The notes under the pieces are model-generated. The model was not told the origin of the DNA, did not search any database, and was given only the letters and a program-made list of their open reading frames with translations. Shown piece after piece: positions 1-9,233 of a stretch of DNA of 64,000 bases. The position numbers and the translations under genes are program-made. Numbering within the stretch: the stretch's first letter is position 1; each line of letters opens with the position of its first letter. This DNA comes from Psychromonas sp. L1A2 (GTDB lineage Bacteria > Pseudomonadota > Gammaproteobacteria > Enterobacterales > Psychromonadaceae), in contig NZ_WUAG01000001.1 in the NCBI RefSeq assembly GCF_009828855.1, forward strand, positions 1,798,001 to 1,862,000. Reading direction: 5' to 3'.

Positions 1-2
1 AA

Positions 3-815
3 TTCAACGTAAATGATCTAAAAACGTCTGTAAGGCTTGAGAACTATGATAAATATGTCATCGATTTAGCGAAAGGCGCCAATTTAGGGAGTTCTGCAGG
101 TGGTGAACAACCTAAATTTCACAGCCGTTTTCGCAATGGGAATGAATGTGGCATTAGTTTAGTTAAATATTCCCCGACAATTAACATTAATAATCCTGTT
201 GCATTGAGAATTAAAGATTTATTGGTCTGTGAACATATCGCATTATCTATCTTGGGCAATTACAATGGGCATGCCGCTAAGACTGAATTGTTAATTAGTG
301 AGGAAAGGGCATATTTGGAAGTTCAACGCTTTGATCGTCTAGTTGTAAATGGCAACGAAGGGCAAGTTGGGATGGTGTCATTAGAAACTGCAATTGCTGA
401 ATTTGTTGGATACGTTGGCGACTGGGTTGAAGCTGGAACGGAGCTTAATAGAGAAGGGTTATTGAGTGATGAAGATATGAAGCTACTGAATACTTGGTTA
501 GCTTATAGTCGCTTTATTGGTAATAGTGACACGCATAATGGGAATGTTTCATTATTTTTAAAAGATCTAAAACTTGCTGGTTTAACACCTGCCTATGATA
601 TTTTGCCGATGTTATATATGCCTACCAAAGGAGACCTTCCTGAACCTGATATTAGCGTCAAGAAACCGAAAAATATTGATGAAGAGAGTTGGCTTGTTGG
701 TAGAAATCTAGGTTTAGCGTTTTGGGGTGAAGTAAAAAATGAAGAACGTATCTCTGTTGAATTTAGAGAGAACGCAGATAAGTGGATTTCATATATTAAT
801 GCAATGGAACATTAA
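3..815 (+). CDS. yjjJ: HipA-family serine/threonine kinase, YjjJ type (5' partial)
   Basis: The reading frame is open from the first bases of the window to the stop at 815, so the N-terminus lies outside. The translated part contains SSAGGEQPKF near its start, the glycine-rich loop typical of YjjJ/HipA proteins, then FDR (substrate region), SRFIGNSDTHNGNVSLF (HipA catalytic loop with conserved N and D) and AYDILPMLY (metal-binding DxD-like segment). HipA-family proteins are kinases that can act as growth-arresting toxins; YjjJ is usually a stand-alone member without an adjacent antitoxin. A strong terminator follows. The internal ATG-less start near 204 should not be used. Function assignment is by family; the substrate is unknown. 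Confidence 0.85.
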   Translation, partial: FNVNDLKTSVRLENYDKYVIDLAKGANLGSSAGGEQPKFHSRFRNGNECGISLVKYSPTININNPVALRIKDLLVCEHIALSILGNYNGHAAKTELLISEERAYLEVQRFDRLVVNGNEGQVGMVSLETAIAEFVGYVGDWVEAGTELNREGLLSDEDMKLLNTWLAYSRFIGNSDTHNGNVSLFLKDLKLAGLTPAYDILPMLYMPTKGDLPEPDISVKKPKNIDEESWLVGRNLGLAFWGEVKNEERISVEFRENADKWISYINAMEH

Positions 816-828
816 ACATTAAACCAAC

Positions 829-862
829 AACCCTAAGGCACACTTTGTGCCTTAGGGTTTTG
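829..862 (+). terminator. Rho-independent terminator after yjjJ
   Basis: A perfect inverted repeat (AACCCTAAGGCAC / GTGCCTTAGGGTT) with a very short loop, followed by a T-rich stretch, 14 bases after the yjjJ stop. Confidence 0.85.
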
Positions 863-1040
863 TGCAGTTGGTGGAAATAATCCAGAAGGCTAAATCTCCA
901 ACTCAACAAAGTCTTTATTAACATCATCTTTAGTAATTCCGATATACCGAAGCGTTACAATCTTAGATAAAGAACCAAACATATTCATAATACAATCTTG
1001 AATTCAAGTGATAAGTGCAATCGTTTATGCGAATTTAGGA

Positions 1041-1094
1041 ATTATATTAAATAACTGATTTTAAAAATAGGACAGTTAATTAGTGTGGTTGGTA
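1041..1094. repeat. Internally deleted MITE-like remnant
   Basis: The left end (ATTATATTAAATAACTGAT) and right end (CAGTTAATTAGTGTGGTTGG then TAT) match the termini of the larger elements at 45173-45334 and 45366-45588, with almost no interior. The rest of the 816-1122 gap shows no gene. Confidence 0.55.
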
Positions 1095-1122
1095 TTATTT
1101 ATTATGTACAATTTTTGGATAT

Positions 1123-1152
1123 AAAAAAGCCCACATTAAGTGGGCTCTTTTA
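1123..1152 (-). terminator. Terminator downstream of tRNA-Val
   Basis: On the minus strand a GAGCCCAC/GTGGGCTT stem is followed by a run of T, immediately beyond the tRNA CCA end. Confidence 0.8.
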
Positions 1153-1160
1153 TTATAATT

Positions 1161-1236
1161 TGGTGCTCGCTACTGGACTTGAACCAGTGACCTACGCCAT
1201 GTCATGGCGGCACTCTACCAACTGAGTTAAGCGAGC
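1161..1236 (-). tRNA. tRNA-Val(GAC)
   Basis: The minus strand folds as a 76-nt cloverleaf with encoded CCA: acceptor GCTCGCT/AGCGAGC, D-stem ACTC/GAGT, anticodon loop ATGACAT (anticodon GAC at 34-36) and T-arm ACTGG-TTCAAGT-CCAGT. The 10-25 pair is A-U instead of the usual G-C, and pair 27-43 is mismatched, so this is a slightly divergent tRNA. A single-gene transcript is suggested by the terminator just downstream. Confidence 0.85.
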
Positions 1237-1353
1237 TTATATAGAAGCTGTTGAAAGCGAAGTGATTTTGCTGCATATCGATGACGCTGTCAATAAAACT
1301 TTACTAACATTAGTTTGTTTGATGTATTTTTGTGCACTGTGGAGTTTGAATGC

Positions 1354-2004
1354 TTATTTATGCTCCGTTTTTTGCAGTTTTGCGGCTTCTTGTTTGGTAC
1401 GTTCGATTAATTTTGGGACTTCAGAAACAAGTTGTTCATAAAAACGGTTTAATTTTTTATAAAATACGGCCATTAATAGTACACCAGCGATGAATGCTAA
1501 AATAAGTAATAGCCCTAAGATAGATAAACCACGTTCTTGATAGTTTTGGATTAAGCTTAATATACGATCTTGCTCTAATGTCACTCGTATATAACCAATC
1601 TTAGTGTCCTCAGAATATAATTCGGCAATATAAGGGATCACGCCTTCTGCATCATCGCTTTCTTTATCGCCAAGTTTTAAGAGTACCGGTAAAGGTAATG
1701 TTTCTTTTGATTGATACATGATTTTGCCGAACTCGTCATAAATAGTGGCATCTCTTACTATTGGATCACCACTTAGGTCATCAATAAGTAACTGTAAGTC
1801 TTTTTCTTTCTTTTGAGAGAGGTAACGAGATGCTTCAGCGGCGGCTAAATTGGTTAAAGAGTAAGAGAATTTTTCGGTTTGTTGATAACGCACAGCGTTA
1901 GATTCATTTTCTAAACTAATGAATTGATAAGCAATAACAGCAAATAATACTAATATAGCTAATATTTGTAATGTACGTGTAAACCAAAAAAACTTATTAC
2001 TCAT
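1354..2004 (-). CDS. ytjB: AhpA/YtjB (Smp) family inner-membrane protein
   Basis: A 216-residue protein with one membrane segment near residues 8-28 and another near 158-180, enclosing a roughly 130-residue periplasmic domain, with a basic coiled-coil-like cytoplasmic tail. It is divergent from serB, the same arrangement as ytjB (smp) and serB in enterobacteria and vibrios, which together with the two-helix topology supports the assignment. The biochemical role of the family is unknown. The 115-bp gap to serB must hold both promoters. Confidence 0.8.
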   Translation of the reverse strand: MSNKFFWFTRTLQILAILVLFAVIAYQFISLENESNAVRYQQTEKFSYSLTNLAAAEASRYLSQKKEKDLQLLIDDLSGDPIVRDATIYDEFGKIMYQSKETLPLPVLLKLGDKESDDAEGVIPYIAELYSEDTKIGYIRVTLEQDRILSLIQNYQERGLSILGLLLILAFIAGVLLMAVFYKKLNRFYEQLVSEVPKLIERTKQEAAKLQKTEHK

Positions 2005-2119
2005 ATGCTTTACCTTCCAGTTATTCTATCTATGCTTGCATTATAAATTAGCAATCGCTATCTTGTGAGTCTTATTTTTATCACAGAATTTACAGCAATT
2101 AACCCATAGGCATATTACA

Positions 2120-3145
2120 GTGGAAACTACTATAGCACTTCAACTTCCTACAAACTCTCTTTCAATTATGCAATGGCATTCTGATTTACAATCAGAGTTT
2201 GAAAAAAGTGATGCATTATTCTTAATTAATGAAGAGTCTACCATTCCATTTTTACCTAAATCAGAATTAGTGGTGATGGCTAAAGGCCTGAATACTGATT
2301 TGTTGGTTGAATTAACTTCATTATTAGTTGAAAACGACGTTACACAAGCTAAGTTAACCCATTTAGGTTGTATTGAAGGCGTTGAATTTATTCGATTATC
2401 TCTTAATACGTCTGAAGTGATGTTAAAAAATGACATCAAGTTATTTGCTAGTGAAAAGGGTTGTGATATTGCATTAGTCGCTAAACTGCCTGATTTTGAT
2501 AAGCCGGGTTTAGTCTTATTAGACATGGACTCGACGCTGATACAGATGGAATGTATTGATGAGATTGCGCGTTTATATGGGGTAGGAGAACAAGTTTCTG
2601 CTGTTACAGCGGCTGCTATGCGTGGTGAGTTAGACTTTAATGAAAGCTTACGTACTCGTGTTGGAAAGTTAGCCGGCGCACCTGAAAGCGTGATTAAACA
2701 AGTGGCGGATAATATGCCATTAATGCCTGGTTTAGTTGAGCTGGTTAAAGGCTTAAAAGTAGCCAATTGGAAAGTGGCTATTGCGTCTGGTGGGTTTACG
2801 TATTTTGCTAATAGATTAAAAGACGATCATGGTTTTGATGCGGCTTATGCTAATACCTTAGAGATTATTGATAATACGTTAACAGGTCAAGTAACCGGTG
2901 AGATTGTTAATGCGGATGTTAAAGCGCGTACTTTAAAGGAATTAGCCACTCGCTATAATATTCCAATGTCACAAACGGTTGCGATTGGTGATGGTGCGAA
3001 TGATTTAGTGATGATGGCGGCTTCTTCTTTAGGCATTGCTATTCATGCTAAGCCGATTGTGCAAGAGAAAGCATCTGTTGCATTAAATAACTTGGATTTA
3101 GATGGCGCGTTGTGTTTGTTAAAATCGGGTTCAGTTTCTAACTAA
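2120..3145 (+). CDS. serB: phosphoserine phosphatase SerB
   Basis: Catalyses the last step of L-serine synthesis, dephosphorylating O-phosphoserine in the cytoplasm. The HAD signature LLDMDSTLIQMECIDEIA gives the nucleophile near D135; GDGANDLVMM near residue 290 is HAD motif IV and IASGGFTYF is motif II. About 130 N-terminal residues form the ACT-like regulatory part seen in gamma-proteobacterial SerB. The start is GTG; no better ATG lies upstream. 341 residues is slightly longer than the E. coli enzyme. It diverges from ytjB and converges on the PilZ gene with a shared hairpin between them. Confidence 0.96.
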   Translation: METTIALQLPTNSLSIMQWHSDLQSEFEKSDALFLINEESTIPFLPKSELVVMAKGLNTDLLVELTSLLVENDVTQAKLTHLGCIEGVEFIRLSLNTSEVMLKNDIKLFASEKGCDIALVAKLPDFDKPGLVLLDMDSTLIQMECIDEIARLYGVGEQVSAVTAAAMRGELDFNESLRTRVGKLAGAPESVIKQVADNMPLMPGLVELVKGLKVANWKVAIASGGFTYFANRLKDDHGFDAAYANTLEIIDNTLTGQVTGEIVNADVKARTLKELATRYNIPMSQTVAIGDGANDLVMMAASSLGIAIHAKPIVQEKASVALNNLDLDGALCLLKSGSVSN

Positions 3146-3152
3146 AAGCCGT

Positions 3153-3258
3153 TTAGTGAATGTTTTCAGCTATGACTTTTAGCTATGCTTTTAACGAAGA
3201 CTTTTAGCTATTACTTTTGGCCATGACTTTTAACTATAACGCTTAACGATAATCTTTT
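3153..3258. repeat. Degenerate short tandem repeat behind serB
   Basis: About five imperfect copies of a roughly 20-bp phrase resembling GACTTTTAGCTATG follow the serB stop. It is one of several short repeat tracts next to genes in this window. Confidence 0.5.
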
Positions 3259-3265
3259 ACTTATC

Positions 3266-3302
3266 AATAAAGCTAACCGTTTTGAAGAAGGTTAGCTTTA
3301 TT
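3266..3302. terminator. Bidirectional terminator between serB and the PilZ gene
   Basis: A perfect 13-bp inverted repeat (AATAAAGCTAACC / GGTTAGCTTTATT) separated by 11 bases lies between two convergent genes, with A/T-rich flanks on both sides. Confidence 0.75.
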
Positions 3303-3326
3303 CAATTCCTTGGTCGTTTGTTGATA

Positions 3327-5654
3327 TTACACACCTAAGATTTGTTCGGTACGGTCAGTTATTTCAATGATCGCATTGATGTTTAACATTTCATCTTCGA
3401 TACGTTTACTTAAATGCATTGCATAGCAAGAGATGACGTTTAGTTCTGAACTGATCACCTTTAGGCTAGGCGCTGCTATTGGCGTTAAACGGTAATGTAG
3501 TATTTGTAATTGATTGAGTTTTTTATGCTTTAAAATAAAATCTCTTTTACTTTTTTGAGATTCAAAGTCCTCATCTAAATAACTTTCAATTGACCACTTT
3601 TTATTGTCACTTTGTATTTTATTCACGTAAATAGTACGCTCAAAATTGAGTGGTTCTTGTTGCGTACAAGCCGCTCTGAGTGGTGCGATTAATAACCTGT
3701 CTAATAATTTTTTATTAGAGAGTGCAATATGGTTGTTTTGATTTTCGTTGTTGGTGCCAAAACTAAATATTTGTTTAAGCGTTTTAGCGTCTTCAGCTAT
3801 CGATGAGAAACTAATCTTAGGTCGTCCACTTTGAGATGACACATAAAAGAAAGCTTGGGATAGGGCAGGTTCAGCTACTTCGTGTAAACGTGTTGTTACA
3901 GGTTGTTTGTATGACTTTAGTGGGATTTCTTTAAAGTGTGTTGGGTTCTTCGCGACTAAGACTGAAAAGAATTGATACATCGCCATATAGCTTTCACGCG
4001 AAGCGACTTGTAAGTGATAGACACTATTTGGGCTGGATGAAATAACACGATATTCGATATTGGTTAATTCAAATTGAGTCGATATTTTTTGTAGGTCAAT
4101 AAAGTCTATTTTGATTAAGCTACGTCTTGAGATTAGCTTCGTCGCATCAAGTTGTATTTTTAAACCTGAGCTAGAAAAATCAATAATTTTACCTGTTAAA
4201 CTCGCATCATTCGTTTTTAAACTGATAGCACTGTTATAACGGTAACGTTCTTCTTTACGTAACTCTTCAGGAAATAAATCGTATACAGGCGTAAATCCCT
4301 CTTCTTTTTGGCGGTGAACATATTTATTTAATAAGTTCGGATTGCCTTTTTCTGAGCGCGTATCTATTTTTATTATTTCTTTGGTTGCGATAGACGTTAA
4401 CGTTGCTAGATGTGTAATCTCGCTAAATATCTGTGGTCGAATGTCTGTTAGTTCATAGCTTTTTATGGCTTGATATTGATAGTTTTGTAACGTTAGGTGG
4501 TAGCATCGCCAATTTGACTTACTTCTACCGTATTCAACGAATAAGTGTTTTAAATTGTCCTGTTGCAACTCTTCTTCCGTTGCAGACAATAAGAATTCTT
4601 CCCCTTCGCTTATGTAGGTAAAACTATAAACCGTTGTAACTAATTTGGGTTTCGCAAATGTTAACAAATTAGCAAGACGTTCTTTACTAAATAAGAAAGG
4701 TAATTGATTGGAATTTTTGCAACGCCAATCATTTAATATTTCTTTGTTTATTGCATTCCTTAGCATAAATAAAATAGGTTTATTACTATCTGCATTTAGA
4801 TAAATGGGCAGACTGTTCATGGCCATGAACGTGCTGTCTTTTAAGCATTTCTCACGAGCAAGACGAAAGTAATATAGTACATCGAGTTTATATTTATGCT
4901 GGTTAGATCTGATAAAAGATCTAATGAAATTAACGAACAGTGGTTTGTCATCTTCAAGATTAAGGTAAAGATAAAAACCTGTGTTTTCTTGTTGTTGTTT
5001 GACTAAACGATAATTGATTTTTTGATCGGTTATCGCTTTATCTTTATATTCTTTACTTAGCGTTGTAAAACTAACTTTAATTAATTGACCATCAAGGTGA
5101 CTGCGTTTTTCGAGTAATTTTATCTTTAAGCCTGAAATAGAAATATTAGATGTGGATGCTTGATGTACCACACCGTCTTCAAATGTAACCTCGATTTTTG
5201 AAACATAAAACATACGTGCAGCTGCTTGCTTACGATGATTATTTAATTGTATATTTTCAGTTATGTTTTCATTTGTGGCTGTTTTGATTACTTTAGTAGC
5301 TTGCTCACTTTGCTGTTGTTTTATTGTTTGTACATACTCTAAAACTTGCTCGTAAGCCCCAATGGTATACTCACCGTAGAGTTTGATTGCTGATGCTAGT
5401 GCTTTGTCTGCACCGACCGTTAGGTAATGTGTTTGATCAAAGTAGGTGTATTGCTTTGTTATATCGGTTACTTTTTCACGCAGATCTATAATTCTTGTGC
5501 AAGGTTGTGTAATGCGACTTATTTCCATTTTAATGAGAAATTTATCGCTATTACTTTCACCAAAAAAAACCTTATCGAGCATACTATTAAAGTCAGCAGT
5601 ATTATTAAATGGTATAAGCGTTTCGATTTGTGATTGGTAGTCCTTTACGTTCAT
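3327..5654 (-). CDS. double PilZ-domain protein (PlzC-like c-di-GMP effector candidate)
   Basis: A 775-residue protein with two PilZ-like modules. The first, around residues 140-260, has a basic RKQAAAR segment and the downstream SNISISGLKI motif; the second, around 465-570, has RKEERYR and IDFSSSGLKI. RxxxR plus D/NxSxxG is the c-di-GMP binding signature, and here both copies deviate slightly (NxSxxG in the first). No membrane segment was seen. In Vibrio a large PilZ protein (PlzC) sits beside serB, matching this context. It likely links c-di-GMP to motility or surface behaviour, but the output is unknown. Many minor ORFs on the other strand here are shadows. Confidence 0.8.
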   Translation of the reverse strand: MNVKDYQSQIETLIPFNNTADFNSMLDKVFFGESNSDKFLIKMEISRITQPCTRIIDLREKVTDITKQYTYFDQTHYLTVGADKALASAIKLYGEYTIGAYEQVLEYVQTIKQQQSEQATKVIKTATNENITENIQLNNHRKQAAARMFYVSKIEVTFEDGVVHQASTSNISISGLKIKLLEKRSHLDGQLIKVSFTTLSKEYKDKAITDQKINYRLVKQQQENTGFYLYLNLEDDKPLFVNFIRSFIRSNQHKYKLDVLYYFRLAREKCLKDSTFMAMNSLPIYLNADSNKPILFMLRNAINKEILNDWRCKNSNQLPFLFSKERLANLLTFAKPKLVTTVYSFTYISEGEEFLLSATEEELQQDNLKHLFVEYGRSKSNWRCYHLTLQNYQYQAIKSYELTDIRPQIFSEITHLATLTSIATKEIIKIDTRSEKGNPNLLNKYVHRQKEEGFTPVYDLFPEELRKEERYRYNSAISLKTNDASLTGKIIDFSSSGLKIQLDATKLISRRSLIKIDFIDLQKISTQFELTNIEYRVISSSPNSVYHLQVASRESYMAMYQFFSVLVAKNPTHFKEIPLKSYKQPVTTRLHEVAEPALSQAFFYVSSQSGRPKISFSSIAEDAKTLKQIFSFGTNNENQNNHIALSNKKLLDRLLIAPLRAACTQQEPLNFERTIYVNKIQSDNKKWSIESYLDEDFESQKSKRDFILKHKKLNQLQILHYRLTPIAAPSLKVISSELNVISCYAMHLSKRIEDEMLNINAIIEITDRTEQILGV

Positions 5655-5768
5655 AAATATAGGCGTCTCTTGTTATGGATAGAATATTGCCAGACTGAAA
5701 TACATGCCCGTAAAGCTATTTTAGATCCTGCTGGCGATAAGTCACTTATTTATATGGATTTTTGTGGT

Positions 5769-6314
5769 TTACCACATTAAATCGTCAGGAATTGCGAACT
5801 CTGCGTAAGGGTCATCTTCATCATTCTTAGGTTCAACTTCAGTTTGATCGTGTAAAGCCACTAACACTGATTCATCTATAGCACGTAATTTTTCTGCCGC
5901 TTCTTTATTGATTAGATAAAACTCTTCATTTAATACACAAATTGCAAAAACACCTTTAATTAGGCCTTTTTGAATAATGGGTTTAACGGCAATGCGTTTT
6001 ACTTTGTTGTCATAAGTAAAGTGGTAGTCTAATTCACCTTGATAATCTTTTTCACAATGTTGGGCAATCATTTGTATTAATTTCCCATGAGCAGCACGTT
6101 TTGCCAACTCTTGTTGTGTTTGTTGATTATTTTCAAGGTCTTTTTGCTTTTGGAGCTCTGCCTTTTGTTGTACTGCAAGTTGCAAGTCTGAGATTACGAC
6201 AGTGCCTTTTTTCTTCTTTTGTTTTGCTTGGCGGCGTTTGTCTGTTTGTGCTTGCTTTGCTTTCTGTTTATTAACTAAACCTGAATTCATTAATTGGTCT
6301 TGTAATGAAGCCAT
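5769..6314 (-). CDS. yaiL: DUF2058 family protein YaiL
   Basis: 181 residues beginning MASLQDQLMNSGLV followed by a strongly basic Lys/Gln-rich region (KRRQAKQKKKKG) and a conserved C-terminal acidic tail. This N-terminal phrase and layout define the DUF2058/YaiL family, described as nucleoprotein or polynucleotide-associated without a proven activity. It stands alone, divergent from the CBS gene. The basic stretch suggests nucleic-acid or ribosome association; that is inference. Confidence 0.85.
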   Translation of the reverse strand: MASLQDQLMNSGLVNKQKAKQAQTDKRRQAKQKKKKGTVVISDLQLAVQQKAELQKQKDLENNQQTQQELAKRAAHGKLIQMIAQHCEKDYQGELDYHFTYDNKVKRIAVKPIIQKGLIKGVFAICVLNEEFYLINKEAAEKLRAIDESVLVALHDQTEVEPKNDEDDPYAEFAIPDDLMW

Positions 6315-6451
6315 ATTGAAACCCTTCAGTGATGATATATAAAGGAATTAGTTTATCACACTATATTATTCGAAATATCGACTTTGTTATTAAAATGGTT
6401 TAGATTGAAATCATGTATAAAATATACACAAAATAATAAAAGGAGCTGAAT

Positions 6452-6850
6452 ATGTTAAAAAATCTACAAGTGAAACAATTCATGTCAGGTAAAAGTATTG
6501 CATTTACTAAAGAGATGAATTTACAAACTGCAGTGGAAAAACTATTAGGTTCCAACTTAATTGGTGGCCCTGTCGTTAATAGTGAAGGCCATGTTGTTGG
6601 GTGGTTATCAGAGCAAGATTGTTTAGCTAAAATCATTGAGGCTAGCTATTACAGTGACCATTCTGCATTAGTCGAAGATGTTATGTCTGACTCACCGTTG
6701 AGTATCCCATCGACGCTTAGTATTGTGGATTTAGCGCAAAAAATGATACATGAGAAACCAAAAATGTATCCGGTATTAGATGAAGATAATGTTTACGTTG
6801 GTTTAATCACGCGTAAAATGGTGTTAGGGGCGATGAAAACTCAGTTATAA
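6452..6850 (+). CDS. CBS-domain pair protein
   Basis: 132 residues made almost entirely of two CBS motifs: residues about 5-60 (VKQFMSGKSIAF ... GGPVVNSEGHVVGWLSEQDC) and 70-130 (VEDVMSDSPLSIPS ... YPVLDEDNVYVGLITRKMV). Stand-alone CBS pairs bind adenine nucleotides and regulate partners; no partner is encoded beside it. AAGGAG six bases before the ATG fixes the start. Short repeats follow the stop. Confidence 0.88.
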   Translation: MLKNLQVKQFMSGKSIAFTKEMNLQTAVEKLLGSNLIGGPVVNSEGHVVGWLSEQDCLAKIIEASYYSDHSALVEDVMSDSPLSIPSTLSIVDLAQKMIHEKPKMYPVLDEDNVYVGLITRKMVLGAMKTQL

Positions 6851-6863
6851 CTCCAATTATCAT

Positions 6864-6937
6864 CTTTAGTTACTATCAACTTTAGTTACTATCAACTTTA
6901 GTTACTATCACCTTTAATTATCATCTTTAATTATTAC
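6864..6937. repeat. 16-bp tandem repeat behind the CBS gene
   Basis: The unit CTTTAGTTACTATCAA starts at 6864, 6880, 6896 and 6912, then decays. It lies directly after the CBS stop codon and is non-coding. Confidence 0.8.
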
Positions 6938-7040
6938 CAGTGACTTATTGCTTACTACTTTTTATCGCTGGTTTTTTAAATCATCCAACTTAAATAACGT
7001 ATTCCAAATATGGTTACCAATCATATCGAAGTCTATCTAT

Positions 7041-7064
7041 AAATGTGCAATAGGTTGCACATTT
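7041..7064 (-). terminator. Hairpin, possible terminator for aat
   Basis: A perfect 10-bp inverted repeat AAATGTGCAA / TTGCACATTT with a 4-base loop lies 74 bases beyond the aat stop. It has no clear U-run, so its terminator role is tentative. Confidence 0.4.
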
Positions 7065-7137
7065 ATGTTTGCTAAATATATTGGATTTAACATTAATTCA
7101 TTTATATATTTCTTCTGCTAATGGTAACGAAAAGTAC

Positions 7138-7848
7138 TCAAAGTACCGTGATTTCCTGTTTGTCCCAACAGCTTTTAGCAATAATCGTATTTTTATATTG
7201 TGTTAACTGCTCAATAAAGTCGTCTCTTGTATTAGCGACTACCCCTAGACTTTCTAAATGCGGCGTCATCATTTGACAATCAATTATTTGACCTTGATAA
7301 CGACTGAAATGTTGACACAAGGCAATAAAAGCCAATTTTGATGCATTGGTTTGTTGATGAAACATCGATTCTCCACAAAATACTGAGCCAATATTAACGC
7401 CATATAAACCGCCGACCAATTTATCTTTATCCCAGACTTCAACTGAGTGCGCTGCTCCTTTTTGATGTAATTGTTTATAGGCATTTTTTATTGCAGGGCT
7501 TATCCATGTCTCTGCTTGTGTTTTACGTGGAAGGGCACAAGCATTGATAACCTCTGTGAAGGCATGATTAATTGTTACCGTTAACGAAGTGTGACGAATA
7601 AACTTTGCCATACTTTTACTAATACGTACTTGTGCGGGGTTTATGACTGCACGCTCAATAGGGCTCCACCATAATATAGGCTCACCTTCAGAAAACCACG
7701 GGAAGATGGCTTGTTGATAAGCCTGAAGTAAACGAGTGGTAGATAAATCGCCTCCAATAGCCAATAAACCTTCAGGGTCTTCCATTGAGTTGATTGGATC
7801 AGGAAAATAAACATCGTCAGGAGACAATACAAACAGTTGTTTTGACAT
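7138..7848 (-). CDS. aat: leucyl/phenylalanyl-tRNA-protein transferase
   Basis: Adds Leu or Phe from aminoacyl-tRNA to N-terminal Arg or Lys, marking proteins for ClpS/ClpAP (N-end rule). The 236 residues match the family length and show the hallmark AIFPWFSEGEPILWWSP segment, PEGLLAIGGDLS near the N-terminus, GGLYGVNIGSVFCGESMFH in the GNAT-like core, and IDCQMMTPHLESLG. It stands alone here; the bpt and infA genes that commonly accompany it in related bacteria are not adjacent. Confidence 0.96.
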   Translation of the reverse strand: MSKQLFVLSPDDVYFPDPINSMEDPEGLLAIGGDLSTTRLLQAYQQAIFPWFSEGEPILWWSPIERAVINPAQVRISKSMAKFIRHTSLTVTINHAFTEVINACALPRKTQAETWISPAIKNAYKQLHQKGAAHSVEVWDKDKLVGGLYGVNIGSVFCGESMFHQQTNASKLAFIALCQHFSRYQGQIIDCQMMTPHLESLGVVANTRDDFIEQLTQYKNTIIAKSCWDKQEITVL

Positions 7849-7980
7849 GGGATCTCTAAAGTTGTTTTGATAACTCGCATATAGCCAGTTTATTAAATAA
7901 GTGTTTGTTAAACGTTACTATGTAGCGTCAATGCAAAGCAATCATTTTGTAATATGAATTACTTTATTGTTTAGTCATGT

Positions 7981-8137
7981 TGTTTAGTCGTGTTGTTTAG
8001 ATAAGTTGCTTAACTGTATTGTTTAGCCATGTTGTTTAGATAAGTTGCTTAGCTGTATTGTTTAGCCATGTTGTTTGGATAAGTTGCTTAATTTTATTGT
8101 TTAGCGACGTTGTTTAAATATGTTGATTAACTGTGCT
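7981..8137. repeat. 39-bp tandem repeat array
   Basis: Units beginning TGTTTAG(T/C)C start at 7981, 8020, 8059 and 8098, an exact 39-bp step, with decayed half-units on both sides (from about 7965 and to about 8170). The array fills the gap between aat and the HExxH gene; the rest of 7849-8569 is A+T-rich with no gene seen. Confidence 0.85.
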
Positions 8138-8569
8138 GCTTAGTTTTGCTTTATAGTTGTGATACTTAGTGGTGCTGCAAAGTGGTGTCGTGTGATGAGT
8201 TTGTTGCTAGTGATGATTTTTTAAATGTCTATGTTAAGTATTAGTGTTATATGTCAGTAAGTTAAGGTTTTTAAGGTGTTGCTCTCATTATGTTTAACTT
8301 ATCGTAAATCGATACGAGTATCTGATTAGGTCTTCTTTTAAGTTGCTTTCTAAATGATAAACCAAAAATTATTTTGTCTTTTGAATTTAATAAAAGAAAC
8401 AGTATGTTATTAAAGTGTATCCATCAATTCACCTATCTTTCCTTTAAGGATGTAGGTTACAAATATATTTAATCGTTATTAAACCTATTTAACTTATGTA
8501 TTTGTTATCTTAAGTTGAATTAGTGTGTTTAAATTTCTTTTATTGTAATAAAAAATTAAGTGAATATGT

Positions 8570-9175
8570 ATGAGTGACGTAAATTATCAAAATTTGTTTG
8601 AAGTGCTAAAACAAAAAGAAGAAGCGAATGGAAAAATTATCATTATTTTAACGCCAGATTTAAGTATTCCAACACATGATTTGATGATCAGACATCGTGT
8701 TAAGTTTGATACTGCTATTAATTTTAAAGCGTTCACAGAGTGTGGCAGTGATGTAGCCCAAAAAATGGGTAGCTCGACACAGTTTTATACGTTAAATAAT
8801 GAAGACAAAGCTGCTGTGTTTATTCAAAATGAATTTATTCCGTATGGCTCAGATTGTAATGGAAATATAATGAACGAGGCCTATCGATATGTTTTTCTGA
8901 TGCATGAACTTGCACATATAAATGATGTTGAAAATGGGATTAATTTTGATAAAGAAACTGAAGAGGGAGATTTAGTTAAAGCTGCAGTTTACGCTAAGGT
9001 TTGCACACTGAAGCACCTTACCCTTAAAAAACAGACTTATGCCCGAATGCTGTATGCGAAGACATTACTAAAAGTAGATGATGTTAAAAATGAATATAGT
9101 TTGAAGGTTCAAAGAGAACTAATGAAAAAGTATCCGAAGAAGAAATTGATGCAATGGTCTAAACAGTCGAGTTAA
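8570..9175 (+). CDS. unknown protein with HExxH zinc-protease-like motif
   Basis: 201 residues with no recognised family. The segment FLMHELAHINDVENG puts a HELAH motif at about residues 112-116, the classic zinc-binding signature of metallopeptidases; an acidic KETEEGD follows about 15 residues later and could supply a third ligand. No signal peptide or membrane helix is visible, so a cytoplasmic location is expected. The ribosome binding site is weak. It could be a minimal peptidase or toxin of the ImmA/IrrE kind, but no regulator is adjacent. Function not known. Confidence 0.65.
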   Translation: MSDVNYQNLFEVLKQKEEANGKIIIILTPDLSIPTHDLMIRHRVKFDTAINFKAFTECGSDVAQKMGSSTQFYTLNNEDKAAVFIQNEFIPYGSDCNGNIMNEAYRYVFLMHELAHINDVENGINFDKETEEGDLVKAAVYAKVCTLKHLTLKKQTYARMLYAKTLLKVDDVKNEYSLKVQRELMKKYPKKKLMQWSKQSS

Positions 9176-9181
9176 AAAAAT

Positions 9182-9213
9182 ATCAACCCTCACAAACTAA
9201 GGTGAGGGTTGAT
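9182..9213 (-). terminator. Terminator of gltA (possibly bidirectional)
   Basis: ATCAACCCTCAC / GTGAGGGTTGAT inverted repeat; on the minus strand it is followed by ATATTTTTTT, 20 bases beyond the gltA stop. Confidence 0.8.
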
Positions 9214-9233
9214 TCAGCGTTTTATGGCTATTT

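Noticed and set aside
2140-2766. Minus-strand ORF inside serB
   Set aside because: Shadow of serB, which has complete HAD motifs.
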